A DNA stretch of 64,000 nucleotides. It comes from Porites lobata (lineage: Eukaryota > Cnidaria > Anthozoa > Scleractinia > Poritidae). The notes under the pieces were generated by a model. It did not search any database. It was not told the DNA's origin and worked only from the letters and a program-made list of their open reading frames with translations. Below are positions 49,074 through 60,106 of the stretch, one piece after another. Within the stretch, counting starts at the first letter, position 1, and the number at the start of each line of letters is the position of its first letter. Position numbers and translations under genes: made by a program. The DNA lies in contig CALNXK010000030.1 of the NCBI GenBank assembly GCA_942486035.1, positions 15,001 to 79,000 on the forward strand. Direction: 5' to 3'.

Positions 49074-51103
49074 CTACACTTGGATTGCATCATCAAGGGC
49101 GTTATCCTTGGTTTCTTTTGTGTTATTGTTCAGGGACGTCTTAGTAAGATTATTTAATGTCGAACGAGCATCCCTGATACTCACCAAAGAAAGCGCTAAG
49201 TTTGCTTGTCCAGATTTGCCCCTTGTTGGGCCTTGTGGTAATGCATAAGCATTCGTTTTACGAGAGGCGGCTGTTACAAACCTCAAAATATTTGACTTAG
49301 TATCACTGGAATTGTTTTTTGAAGAGCCAAATTGACAGAAATTGTTCAGGGTTGCAAAAAACGCCTTGCGAAAGTTTTCATTCAGGAGAATATAAAGACA
49401 TGGATTTAAAGCACTGTTTGCATGTGCTAACCTGTTGAATAGCAGCTTAACCTTCAGCGGTAACTTGTGACTTTGATCAGGTCGTACGTACCAGAAGTAA
49501 TTATTCACATAGACTGGAAACCAGCATACTGCAAATACCACGCATGTGATGACCAGCAGACGTGTTACCTTGCGTTTTAACCTTTTTTCAGCAGCAAGGT
49601 TGGTATCTGTCACATTTCCTGGAATCTTACGCAACCACAATTTTCGGCAAATTAAGGAGTAAATGATTATTGTTATGGAGAGAGGTAACGCGTATACTAT
49701 GACAAAAACGCTGATGTGGAAGCTCTTAAGCACTTTATATGTTTCGGTGAGGTCTGTGTCGTTTGATGGTGCCCATGGCCACTCCTGTAAACAATAGTAT
49801 ACGCCTGGTCGTATCTCATGTGTTTGAGACATTAAAACATAAGGGGTCATTAACCCAAAAGATAAAATCCATATAATTGCTGACAAGACTTTTGGCTTTT
49901 GGAAGAATTTCTCTTTCAAGGGAAAAAATACGGCGTAGAATCTGTCAAACGAAATCAGCATCATTGTGAAAACAGACGCGGAAATAAAAACTGGCATGAC
50001 ATAAAACAACGCTTTGCAAGTAATGCTACCCAACGTTCCTCCGATCCAAAGACTTCCACGGTACAAAAAGGCGACCGAAAATGGCATAATCGTGGTTGTT
50101 AGGAGCAGATCTGCAACGGCCATGTTGCTAATGAACAGGTTCGTCACGCTGGTAGATGAAAATTTCTTTAACACCACGTAGAGACCGACCGAGTTACCAA
50201 ACAGAGCTACAAAGAAAATCACCACATATGCTGACGTTAGGCCAATCTTGAGGTCTAGTGGGATAATGACTGCATCTGATCTGCTTGGTTGTGGGAGTAG
50301 GGTTACGTTCGAGGAGTGAGTGATGTTTTTTTCTAAAGAAGAACCAAAAAACTGTTAAGTTAATAGCAAATGAATGTAAATCAAATCAAAATTCGGAGCT
50401 TCAGTTTAAACGATTGAAAAAACCGGCAATACAGAGCTACTAAACTTTAGCTTGCTGGTACATCACGTTATTCAATACAGTGGAACACCGCGTTGCATGC
50501 GGCCGCCTCGTTAATACCGCCAATTTTTTTGGCCCATTGGTGACCGTATTAACGGGGTTCCACTGAAGCAAGAAAATTAGGAATTGGGCCGTGAGACGGA
50601 AGACCGTTAACTTTAAAGTCGGGTACTCTAACCACTAAGTCACGTTCACTCTCTGGCATTCAGGCTAACTGATACTCGAGTAACAGTACAAAAAATTAGT
50701 TTTTGAACTTTCAAAACAGCCCAGTTCAGGCTGAACGTCTCATCAGAATATAACTGATGATTTCTTGCCTTTAGGATCCTTTAGATCGTCACGATCTCTT
50801 TTGCTCGGATTTCTGCCCTCGTTCCTTGCGGCTTTGCCGCTCTCCCTTACGCGAGCTCTCGATCTACTGTAAGTGATTTAAAAGAAAAATAAGAGACTGT
50901 TGGCGGATAAAACCTATAGCAGATAGTGTTAAATAATAAAACTGGACCATTATTTTTGAAATTAAGTTGATGCAAACACACGTTTTTTCCGCTTTTTATA
51001 GTTTAAGAAGATAAAAAATAGCGTGACAGCCACATTAAGCTAAAATACTTTCTTCTTCCTGTAGCTGATTTTGCTTACCATTAAATCCTGTTGAGTTGTT
51101 CAT
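49074..51103 (-). CDS. Class A GPCR, peptide-receptor-like (GPCR 2), complete
   Basis: Two coding exons: exon 1 51,103-51,079 (ATG plus 25 nt, ending AATG|GTAAGC) and exon 2 50,332-49,074, joined in phase 1 through an acceptor TTCTTTAG; total 427 residues. The start is supported by phase match, a strong donor and the Asn-rich N-terminus it gives. Sequons lie at N2, N3, N11 and N17. Core marks are N55 in TM1, D83 in TM2, C114, D138-R139-F140 (DRF), ECL2 Cys, CWFP in TM6 and NPCLY in TM7. The C-terminus ends AIQV, as in GPCR 1. By family knowledge it is a plasma-membrane G-protein-coupled receptor, likely for a neuropeptide; ligand and coupling cannot be read from sequence. It is paralogous to 14,566-15,842, with a very similar 398-bp block and a diverged tail. 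Confidence 0.9.
50478..50565. mobile_element. Short CAGTGGAAC MITE inside GPCR 2 intron
   Basis: CAGTGGAACACCG and CGGGGTTCCACTG are inverted ends of an 88-bp element. TA precedes it on the left but AA follows on the right, so the duplication is not clean. Ends match the family at 6,259. Confidence 0.55.
51079..51103 (-). other. First coding exon of GPCR 2
   Basis: Eight codons from ATG (51,103-51,101) plus one base, then GTAAGC. Joined to exon 2 it encodes a short Asn/Ser/Thr-rich extracellular N-terminus. Confidence 0.7.
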
Positions 51104-51366
51104 TTTGGATTCCCTGAGATTTAAAGCTTCCACTATGACAAGATAATGGTAGTCGAAACCTTAAAAGAAAAAGAAATGAACTTCAAAGAATGAATCCATG
51201 CTCGCTCCCTCCTCCCCCACGCACCATTTCTGAAAACAAACATAAAAGACCTTCAGAGAGCTTTAAAAACTTGCAAAAGCTTCAACTTGAGATGACAAGC
51301 TCAAACTTGAGAACCATCGGCATAGACCGTGGCTTTTAAAATTCAGCACAAGGGACGTATCCCCCT

Positions 51367-51828
51367 CCTAGGCCTTTCCCGATTGAGCTCGTAAAATGCT
51401 GGAAAGTTGCTAAATGGAATGCCAAAAAGTTGCTAAAAAATGGCCAAAAATCCAAAAAGTTGCTACCTAAATTTCAAACGTTGCCACCTAAATTTCTTGA
51501 TATTTTTATTTAAAAGTTAATCAAAAGCTTTATTTTTCGTTTTTCACAATAATTACTAACATCGGTTACGAAAAATAGCTGGAAACTTAGCCATTTTCAA
51601 TTGAAAAAACAAAAGAAATTAAAAAAAAAATTAAAACAAAACTGATAAACATTCAAGAAGTTCGCATGAATTGAAGTTTTCTATGCAGTCGTTGACTTTT
51701 TCGTGCTTGATATATGCTCTAAACCTAAATTTTGCTCAAAAGTTGCTCAGAACGGCAAGTTGGCTCGAGGTTGGTAGAACCGCAAAAAGTTGCTCAAAAG
51801 TTGCCGAGCACAATCGGCAAAGCCTAGG
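51367..51828. mobile_element. CCTAGGC inverted-repeat element rich in GTTGCT
   Basis: CCTAGGCCTTTCCCGATTG is inverted at the right end (CAATCGGCAAAGCCTAGG). Inside, AAAAGTTGCT occurs many times. 462 bp, non-coding. Confidence 0.6.
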
Positions 51829-51844
51829 AAATTCCCCTCCTCCT

Positions 51845-52032
51845 TAACCATTTAAGCCCCAAGATCAACCTACAAATTCTCCACAAAGGCCTTCATACAT
51901 TTCTTGAAAAACTGCTTGAGAGAATTTGTCAAAGATCAAAGCATATTTCCTTCAGTGATCATTTTATTAATTCTCATAACCTTTCTACTTGACTGACCAT
52001 AACTGATATTGTTAAGAGAAAATTGATGTTGG
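51845..52032. repeat. Dispersed repeat shared with 10,815-10,985
   Basis: Shares a TTTAAGCCCC start, CAAATTCTCCA, GATCAAAGCAT-type and TTCTCATAACCTTT blocks with the sequence after the second protease. Confidence 0.5.
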
Positions 52033-52090
52033 TTACTCGTGGGACTTAAAGGGTCAACAGGGCCGGCTAAATAGGCCCGTTTACCACCTT

Positions 52091-52163
52091 ATTCTCACTT
52101 AGTTTCGCGAGTATTAAATTGCGAAACTCTCGAAATTTAATACTCGCGAAATTAAGTGAGAAT
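52091..52163. repeat. 30-bp near-perfect hairpin
   Basis: Arms 52091-52120 and 52134-52163 pair at 29 of 30 positions (ATTCTCACTTA / TAAGTGAGAAT at the base) around a 13-nt loop. Candidate MITE or small-RNA precursor. Confidence 0.75.
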
Positions 52164-52499
52164 GAGTTACGAGTGGGTGGAGGCGGCCATTTTAGAAAGC
52201 TCAGAGGATTCTCAAACCGATTCCCTTGATTCATCTTAGCTTTTTACACGTTGTGAAAGTGAACTCCCCCAAGCGATTGATGTGGAGACTACGAATATTC
52301 TAGCTACAAACAGTGCCAAAGTTTACTACGTAAGTCTACAGACTAGTGTTTTCAAGATTGCTGTTCACTATTTACGGCTGCTACATTCAATTTCAATTCA
52401 TTGCTTTGGTCTACTTTCATGAGTAACGCGTCCTTTTCTGAAAGTGTCCGCACAAAACCAATCAACACATCTGACATCTCAGTATTCGCTGGCTCGATG

Positions 52500-52800
52500 G
52501 TTTTACTGTTACCGAAACTCGAAAATAAGCCCCTCCATGTATAAACCCTCCAAATATAAGCCCCTCAAACTCGTAAGGCAAAAACCCTTCGTTAAATCGC
52601 CCCTCTACTGAAATATAGCCCCCCTGGGGGCTTGTACTTGAAAATTGCCCTCAAATACAAAATAAAACAAAGCAAAAACGGGAAATTTCCTTCCAACTAT
52701 ATGGGTAGCCCAATCGATTTTGAAACGCAAATTTTCCTCCGTCGGTAGATAACCCCTTCCGAATATAAGCCTCTCCAGAAATAAACCCCTCGATAAGGAC
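52500..52800. repeat. ATAAGCCCC-rich repeat
   Basis: CTCGAAAATAAGCCCCTC, AATATAAGCCCCTC and ATAAACCCCTCGATAAG recur at both ends of this stretch, resembling the inner motif of the MITE at 23,204. Ends are not sharply defined. Confidence 0.4.
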
Positions 52801-53394
52801 GTGTTATCAAATATATCACGTAATTACAGCCGCAATTTCCTCAGTGCGCTAATATAATAGTCCCATTATGGCTCTTGACTTAAAACGAAATACCTGACAA
52901 ATGATTTTCGGAATTCGTTTCGTCTCTGTTTCAGCTCTATTGAAGCTGGTTGAAAAAGTCAACAAATACAAAACTCTGAACAGGATGTCTAAACTATAAC
53001 AGGCGAGCATAATATATACATTCTACCTAGCAGGTGTTACATCTAATTTTAGATTATTGGTTATGAACAATTTAAGTTAAATTCGCTTTCGCGTGTTATT
53101 AAATGTTTCATCTTGTCTTAAGAAGAGGGAGATATATCAAGTAATTACTGCTGCAATTTTCCTTGACCGCAGCACGACACTAGCATGACTTGGTTTCAGA
53201 CGTCGAATTTAATTCGGTCGAATAGAACGGCTGTTGTTGTTATTATATGGCTGAGTCCGTTTTCGCCATGCGATTGGTCAATTTGCGGTCCGTAACTTGC
53301 TATACGGACCAAAATTTTTCAAAGAAAATGCTCATTTCGGAGGTCTAAATCTCTTTACCTCGGAAAAAATGTTTAAGTAAAGTTATAAGACTAC

Positions 53395-54231
53395 TGTCAA
53401 CCTTGAGGACTTAGATGTTGACTTTGGCCCTCAACATTTTAAACTGTGTTTATTAGTGAACGAAGGCGATGAAGAAACTAACTCGTAATCTTATCGAAGA
53501 GGATTCTAGTCAGTGTTTGAAAATTTCATCGTAGTACACAGTTAGGAAGACCAAAATCGACTGGCAGAGATTCGAGACGTTTTGCCTAAGAGAAAATGAG
53601 TAATTCCTTCAACAAATATGACAACAAACATACCTGCACCCGATCATCTTGACAAGCTTCTTTGCCATTCGCAGTGTTTTTTCAAAGACCAAGGAAAGAA
53701 AGATAGAAGCGAGTTCGAGCCAGACACAGTAATGTCCAGTTTTCAAAAGACTCTAGCGTCACATTAACGAGTGAATACTTACAGTGCTCTTAGTTTCCAC
53801 CGAATAAACTTTGAAATATGTATGTAAACCCTGAGGACTGGGATGTTGACTTTGCCTTTCCAAATTTTAACCAAGCTTTGTTTTAATGAGAACGAAGCTG
53901 TTGTAGAAACTGAATCGTAACCTTACCGAGGAAGAGAATTCTATCCAGTGTTTGAAAATTTTAATGCAGATCACAATTGAAGACGAGAATGAGCTGGCAG
54001 AAAGAGAGGTTTTCCCAAAACAATTAACGAGCGAATCCTTCGACAATGACAACAAACTTACCTTGAAAAGCTTCTTTGCCATTTGCAGTGTTTTTCACAA
54101 GAACAAACGGAGGAAAGATGGAAACGACTTCTAGACAAACACAGTGTCTGGTTTCCAAAATACTCCAGCGTTATATTAAAGAGCTAAAACTTACAGTGCT
54201 CTTAGTTTTGACCGAATAAACTTTAATAAAC
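53395..54231 (+). repeat. Tandem duplication of a decayed coding-like unit
   Basis: Two about 415-bp units (53,395-53,815 and 53,826-54,231) align throughout, from CTTGAGGACTTAGATGTTGA / CCTGAGGACTGGGATGTTGA to ACAGTGCTCTTAGTTT..ACCGAATAAACTTT. Unit 2 keeps an open frame over 53,952-54,134; unit 1 is broken by stops. Acidic and Lys/Asn-rich composition, no known domain. The flank carries GGACC-type and GGCCC-type inverted pieces, suggesting a transposon body. Confidence 0.55.
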
Positions 54232-54438
54232 ATGGCGAATTTGTTTTTACTTTCTCGGAAAGCTATGTGCTAATTGTTTTCGTGCGCCAGTAAAAACTTT
54301 GTTTTTTGACACCTATCAAATGACTGTCAAATCGTGCGTCCTGCGCTTGTTTCTGGTCCCCCAAACAGAAAGAAGCCATATAATAAACATCTTATTAGCC
54401 TCGTTTTTTCGGTCCGTGCTGTAAATTAGGGATTCTCG

Positions 54439-54507
54439 TTTTTTTCCATCGATTTATAATTCTGGCCCGCGCGCTTCGCGCTTGGGCCATAAATCGATGG
54501 AAAAAAA
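54439..54507. repeat. Inverted repeat CCATCGATTTAT
   Basis: TTTTTCCATCGATTTAT and ATAAATCGATGGAAAAA pair across a GC-rich centre (GGCCCGCGCGCTTCGCGCTTGGGCC). Confidence 0.6.
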
Positions 54508-54879
54508 CTCGGTCTATTTACAGTACTCGGCTAAAACTAATAAGAGGTATGTATTCATAATTTCTGAATTGAGTTCGGCACGGCATGCAGTAGCGCGACG
54601 TTTGAAACCAAGTCGTAATGAACATCCCTGTAAACATGGAAGACGGACATATATCAGTAAAATGTCTTCGGTCATTCTTACCCTTTTACAGGGGTCTCTC
54701 ACTTTCAATTTGATTATCGTAGTGATATCTAAATACACATCACTTACTTTATATATTGATGGGTGTGGAATGTAATTTCTTTGGCTGCCATTTGAAATTT
54801 TGTGGTTAGCTAGCGAGAGGCCTAGAACCAAGGAATATTGGGAGGTGTGGGAATTCACCATTATAATTGCGCATCACCC

Positions 54880-55009
54880 AGCCTCGTTCCCAGTCGTCCT
54901 CGGCGATTTCGGATGTGACGTCACGGCTGACGTCACCTGCCAAGCTTGTCGGGAATTCCAAGCCTCCTCTGGTCACTCGGATAGCGCGAACAGGCCTGGG
55001 TACGAGGCT
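54880..55009. mobile_element. 130-bp MITE with 11-bp target duplication
   Basis: Ends AGCCTCGTTCCCAG and CTGGGTACGAGGCT are inverted with one mismatch. GCGCATCACCC (54869-54879) and GCACATCACCC (55010-55020) flank it; the matching site in repeat copy 1 is empty (GCGCATCACCCATAA), which fixes the insertion precisely. Confidence 0.8.
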
Positions 55010-55900
55010 GCACATCACCCATAATACCGACCTTGTTTGCCTCCCCTCCCTCTCAAAATTTTGCAAACGCATTCCTTACTCCGTGTTTTCAACAAAACAT
55101 TTTCAGAACTTTCATGGGTTCAATTAATACAGAACCTACCTTGGGCAGCCTGTTTTTTTTCTTATAACTTGTATGCGGAGTGATGCTTCAGTGTCGGTCG
55201 CAGGACACATCGGCTTGCTCATCACCAGGAGCCTTCTAGATTGAACATTAAACCATGATAGAATAAGATGTGTATTAACTGGCAAAGTGTTTCCATGGAA
55301 GACCATCATATCAACGAAGTGCACTCTTAAAACCAGAGCAATTCTCTTTGTGACATGAATAGGCCGACTTTCTTGTGCAAGGTCGAGTTTTAGAAAAAAC
55401 TAAGATTCTTTCCTTTACCGGGGCAAGAAAGCTCTCTTGACCGGAGTAATAATAACCTATAGCTTTCTTTGTTATCCTCTCCTTTCTAGATTGTAATTTT
55501 ATTCTTCTTTTAACTGATAAACAAATCTTAACCATGGTGCCATGCGGCCCCAGCCTCTTTGCGGTTTTTTGTTACCAGGATCACGTCAGCCGTTAGTGTT
55601 TTTTGCCTTGCACCCATCATTCAGTATTGTTTTCAAGCTAATATTAGGGCCGTTTACACAAAATAGAATAAACTGCGAACACCCCGTATGAATGGTACAA
55701 AATCTGCGTTCACGGCTTATTCAACCCATGGCCAGCTCAAGGCGCGGCTTATCCTGGCCGGGGAGTTTTGGGCTGGGCGTATCCTTGCCGCGGCTTACCT
55801 TGGACGTGAAAGTCTTCGTAAAAATGCACTCAAACGTTGTTTCCGGCTTGCTGATGTTTAGTTGCTGAAGCCGTGAACGATTGCTGCGTATGCTCTGTTT

Positions 55901-56090
55901 AACAATTAGTTCATGCGTCAGCGTGCGTATGTCGAGATATTGAGCACGCGGGAAGTTTGGAGAGCACGAAAGAGGCGTAAGAGTTGCACGAGGCGCAGCC
56001 GAGTGCAACTCTAGCCTCTTGAGTGCTCTCCAAACTTCCCAAGTGCTCAATATCTCGACATACGCACAGCTGCAGCATGAACTAATTGTT
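55901..56090. repeat. Large hairpin at left of the TTAA insertion
   Basis: Arms start AACAATTAGTTCATG and end CATGAACTAATTGTT, and pair inward through GTATGTCGAGATATTGAGCAC and GAAGTTTGGAGAGCAC with few mismatches. Confidence 0.75.
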
Positions 56091-56648
56091 TTATAACATT
56101 ATCAAAGCGATCAATGCACCAGTTAACTTAAAATTTTATTATTGTAGGGCGCGCTCAAAGCAGTACGCGTCAATGTTTACGTGAGTATATTTTTTTCCTC
56201 ACAGTTAAGCTTATGTTTTTATCCTGAAACTGAGAGAAAGTGAACTCTAAAATGATTGTAAAATCTATATTTAGGTGCCGGAAGACTATTAATTCACCGA
56301 AAAATTGTTATTGAGAGAAAACAACTTTGCAAAGAATGATCTCACGCCATAGTCTGCACAGCTCGCGGAGATGACAACAACAACAACAACAGCACTCACC
56401 TCTTTTCCTTACTATCGGTTAACAAATTCAAACGTTTCCTCTTAAATTTCCTTATAAAACACATGGTAAACTTTTTATCGTGTACTGCCGAGTTATGGAT
56501 GCACTCATGAGACTCAGGATTGCTAAGCTCACAACAACTCGAGGAATTACGAATAGTTTATTGACGTCATCAGCGTGCTCAATAGGAATATGAAGCACGC
56601 TCGCGCTATTGAATTTGATTAGGCGAATTTTCTAGCTATGTTATAATT
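55903..56648. mobile_element. 746-bp insertion between TTAA sites
   Basis: Copy 1 of the repeat lacks this block. TTAA occurs at both junctions (55899-55902 and 56649-56652). The left third is a large hairpin (55,901-56,090); the rest is AT-rich with an (ACA)n run near 56,374. No transposase. Confidence 0.6.
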
Positions 56649-57626
56649 TTAATTATATTCCAGACCTTCACGGCCGAGAGACGCGCGCTGCAGTGGCGGG
56701 AAATGACCTGCTGCACGAGAGAGCCGGAAATTTCGTCTAAACTCCAGCCCATCCATCTCTTTCAAACCACTCGATTGATCGCTGACGAACCTTTCAACGA
56801 GGTTTCCGCACAAGTTTCGCAACAGCCCAACACTACGCTTGACCGAAATATTAATTTGAAACGAAAATGACAGTGTAAAATATGGCGATTTTCCTGACCG
56901 AAGCCAGTCTCGCTCGAGCCGTTGTTGAAAATTACGCGAGGCACCAAAAAAACTACGTCGTCATTGGACCGGTATGGCCGCGAACTAGGCTGTGAACCAA
57001 TACAAACAGTTCGGGTCTTATGTAAGCGGTACTCGAATAAATGGTTCCTTTCGCGTCTTGATGTAAGCCGTGGCTTATTTTCTCTCGTACGATGCGCCCT
57101 GGCTCTGTTCTAAGCAAATGAAAACGCGTTTAGTTTGATTTCATAACTCATTTCGTTTATTTAGTTCACTTCATTTCCTTTAATTTAGCGCCGTACCTAC
57201 AAGACTTAGAAGAATATAGAATAGTTACGTACAAAAGATACACTAAAAAGTCATTATTGTTATATTCCTAGAATTTCACTCAACTAAACAGGGACTGCCA
57301 TTGGTTGATTCTTGGTCACGCCCCCTTGACTAAAATTAAATGTATCCCGATCGTGATACATTAAACAATGTATCCCGCTCGGCACACATGTCCAATACTC
57401 TCGACCAGATTCCAGTGGACAAAACCACGAGTCCGACGGAGTCTAGTCGAAAAATGGAACCGGAAGTTCAGTAGCGTCCACTTGAGTTACCGGAAGTTTA
57501 GTCATGAGATGAAACCGGAAGTGTAAACAATACTTAGAGGAGGGTTGGAAAGTCGTCCGATGGAGTCCATCAGATCCATTGGAAACACATCGATTCCGAT
57601 GGAATCTCAGGAAGTCTAGTCGTGCC

Positions 57627-57955
57627 ATGAGTCAAAACAAGCACACTGCACGTGTAACATAACTCGTTCTTTAAGCCCTAAGTCGAGACTGGCAAGCCTA
57701 ACAGGCAACAGAACCCGTTCTTAAAGCGATGAGTCAAAACAAGCACGCTACACAAAAAATATAACTCGTTCTTAAAGCAATGAGCCGAAACGAGCACGCT
57801 ACGCGAATGGCATAACTCGTTCTTAAAGCCACGAGTCGAAACAAGCACGGTACCCACGTAACATAACTCGCTCTTTAAACCCTAAGTCCCCCGGGCCCTT
57901 TATTCGAGACGGACTGGCACGCTTAAAGCCACGAGTCAAAACAAGCACGGTAAAG
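57627..57955 (+). repeat. Minisatellite, ACGAGTCAAAACAAGCACG units
   Basis: ATGAGTCAAAACAAGCAC-type units recur at about 51- and 100-bp spacings, each followed by ATAACTCGTTCTTAAAGC. Five to six copies, the longer ones carrying an extra CCTAAGTCGAGACTGGCA insert. The preceding 200 bp repeats ACCGGAAGT three times. Confidence 0.65.
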
Positions 57956-60106
57956 CTATGAAACGAGGCAAAAGCCCTGCCAAACGAGGACAGTACACAA
58001 GTATATGCTTCGATCTTTAATGGTAACTATAATATGAGCTACACTTGAGTAGAATTATTAAAAGAAACATACTGGTAGGCGGTAGGCATAACATTGAAAC
58101 TGACATTACATGGATACAAAATGTATGAAGTTATTGAACAGCTGAAGTTTTAAACCTGAGCAATATTGAATTATTATTTGTTTTGTAAAATACTTAGTAA
58201 AAAACATTAAGTGATAAAAAGCTATATAAAACATTACATAAATCAGTCCTGGTCACTTCACACATCAACCAGTTGTAGACAGAAATTGAAGCTGGATGAT
58301 TCTAGGTCTCTTCCATAAGGGCCCAATTCAGAAAAATGAAAGAAATACGCTTTTTATCATATTTTTATAAACGCCAATGAGATATTGGGTGAGCTTGTGT
58401 TCGAAAACATGATATCTTCACATGTCAAAATAACAAGTGAGTTATCTTTGCATGTAGGCGTCAAAATCACCCCACGCGCGCCTTTTCTCGCGTGGGGTGA
58501 TTTTCACGCGCGCTCGCGTTTCGCTCACTCTACTATCCCTGAGGAAAAATGGGGGACTACTCGTAGTTTACTTTGCATGTGAAAAGATCACCATTGCGAT
58601 GGTACAATATAACAACTCACACCTTTTACAGAAAAAAAATTATTCATTTAATAAGTGAAATGGTTAAGTATTTCAGTGGTATAAAATAAATGGAACATAT
58701 TGCATGGCCGCTCGGAGATATGAAATTTCTCTTCTCATGTTGAAACAATATTTCACTGCTTCCAGCAAGGCTTACCCTTCCTCCTCTGTTGGATTGCTAT
58801 TAATCATGCCTTTGTTGAGAAAAGCATGGACAAAATTCTTATAACAAGTTAGAGTTAATTTGCGTTTTTCATGTAAAATCATGCATGCCCAACCCTATTC
58901 TGCACCCTACAGGAAATATGTTGGATATATGCACGCAGTTTCAATATGTAAAGGGTGTGGGGAAACAGTGATAGATTTAGTACAGGGTATTTTTCAAAAG
59001 GGTAGCACCTGGCTATGAGCCAGGGCACAAATAAATTACAAATACTCAATCATTGTTCCAAAGACTTTCAATGCAGGATTGTAGCTTTTATGCTGAATAT
59101 TAGACAGTGGTATTACATCTTAAGAAGAGACAGTAAATTCCTTTTAGCTTGTGTTTTGCTTCCCCCCAGTGTGAATAAAGAGGTGTTCTCACAACAATTT
59201 ACCCATCATAACCTTAAAATTTATATAGGTCTTGTGTCCAAAAATTACTGATGTGACTTATACACAATTTTAAAGAAAGCATTCTTTGGAGCACTATCAC
59301 ATGGCTAGGCTTGATTTCCATGCCCTAAATGTTGTCACACATGACCTACATTGGGGAAACATAGCATCTGCGGTAACAACCACAAGCTAGTAAAGGTCTT
59401 TACTATTACTTCTCCTCTCATAACTGTACTTAACAAAAAATTTTCTTTGGCATTGTATCATGCACTGTATTTTATTAGCTTTATAGCCACTGCACTGCTT
59501 TCATCCCATTCTCAATGCCCTTGTCAAAGACAACTTTGAAGAAGAGGAAGAGTGAGCACAATTATTCAGTACAGGGGGCCAGAGGAAAAGACAAAAAAAC
59601 CATGTAACATTGATGTAAAAATTGCAAAAATAATTATGTTCCAACTAACCAATCACTTCCTGCTATCTTACTATTTAAAAGCTTTCCCAATATTTCCCCA
59701 CCCAAATGAAGCCAGTAACAGTGTCCATTGACAGAAAAAAGGGGTAGCAATAAAAGCGAATAAAGAAGGGAAAGCGAAATTTGTGACTGCAGCTGTGTTA
59801 CTTTGAAACCACGAAACCATCTCATGCTTTCTATGCATGCCCCAACTTTTGAAAATAATATTTTCAATTTGCATCTGTAACTGAACGCTGTGAACTACAC
59901 GGCCTTTAAACAGTCTTCTGGTAAGATTTAGCTCATAAGCCAGACAGTGACTAGAAAACGAAGCCACTAGCTTCAAAACAAGTTTCTCAGCAAAACTCTC
60001 AGGAGAGGAATGGGATAAAAAACAAAACAAAAACAACAAAACAATGACGAGCTGAACTAAAATGATAACTATTACAAAGGGGACTCAGGAATGAAAAAAG
60101 GTTTAC
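57956..60106. other. Intergenic, one strong hairpin, no gene seen
   Basis: Contains the hairpin at 58,463-58,504 and AT-rich sequence. Short open frames on both strands have no features. Confidence 0.35.
58463..58504. repeat. 16-bp perfect hairpin TCACCCCACGCG
   Basis: AAAATCACCCCACGCG and CGCGTGGGGTGATTTT pair perfectly around a 10-nt loop, followed by a CGCGCGCTCGCG tract. This looks like part of a dispersed repeat. Confidence 0.7.

Larger units (their letters stand above)
54617..57257 (+). repeat. Dispersed repeat, copy 2, with nested insertions
   Basis: Second copy of the 45,111-46,857 repeat, 2.64 kb because of insertions at 54,880-55,009 and 55,903-56,648. Synteny of the segments otherwise is unbroken. 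The 77-codon frame is shifted here. Confidence 0.7.
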
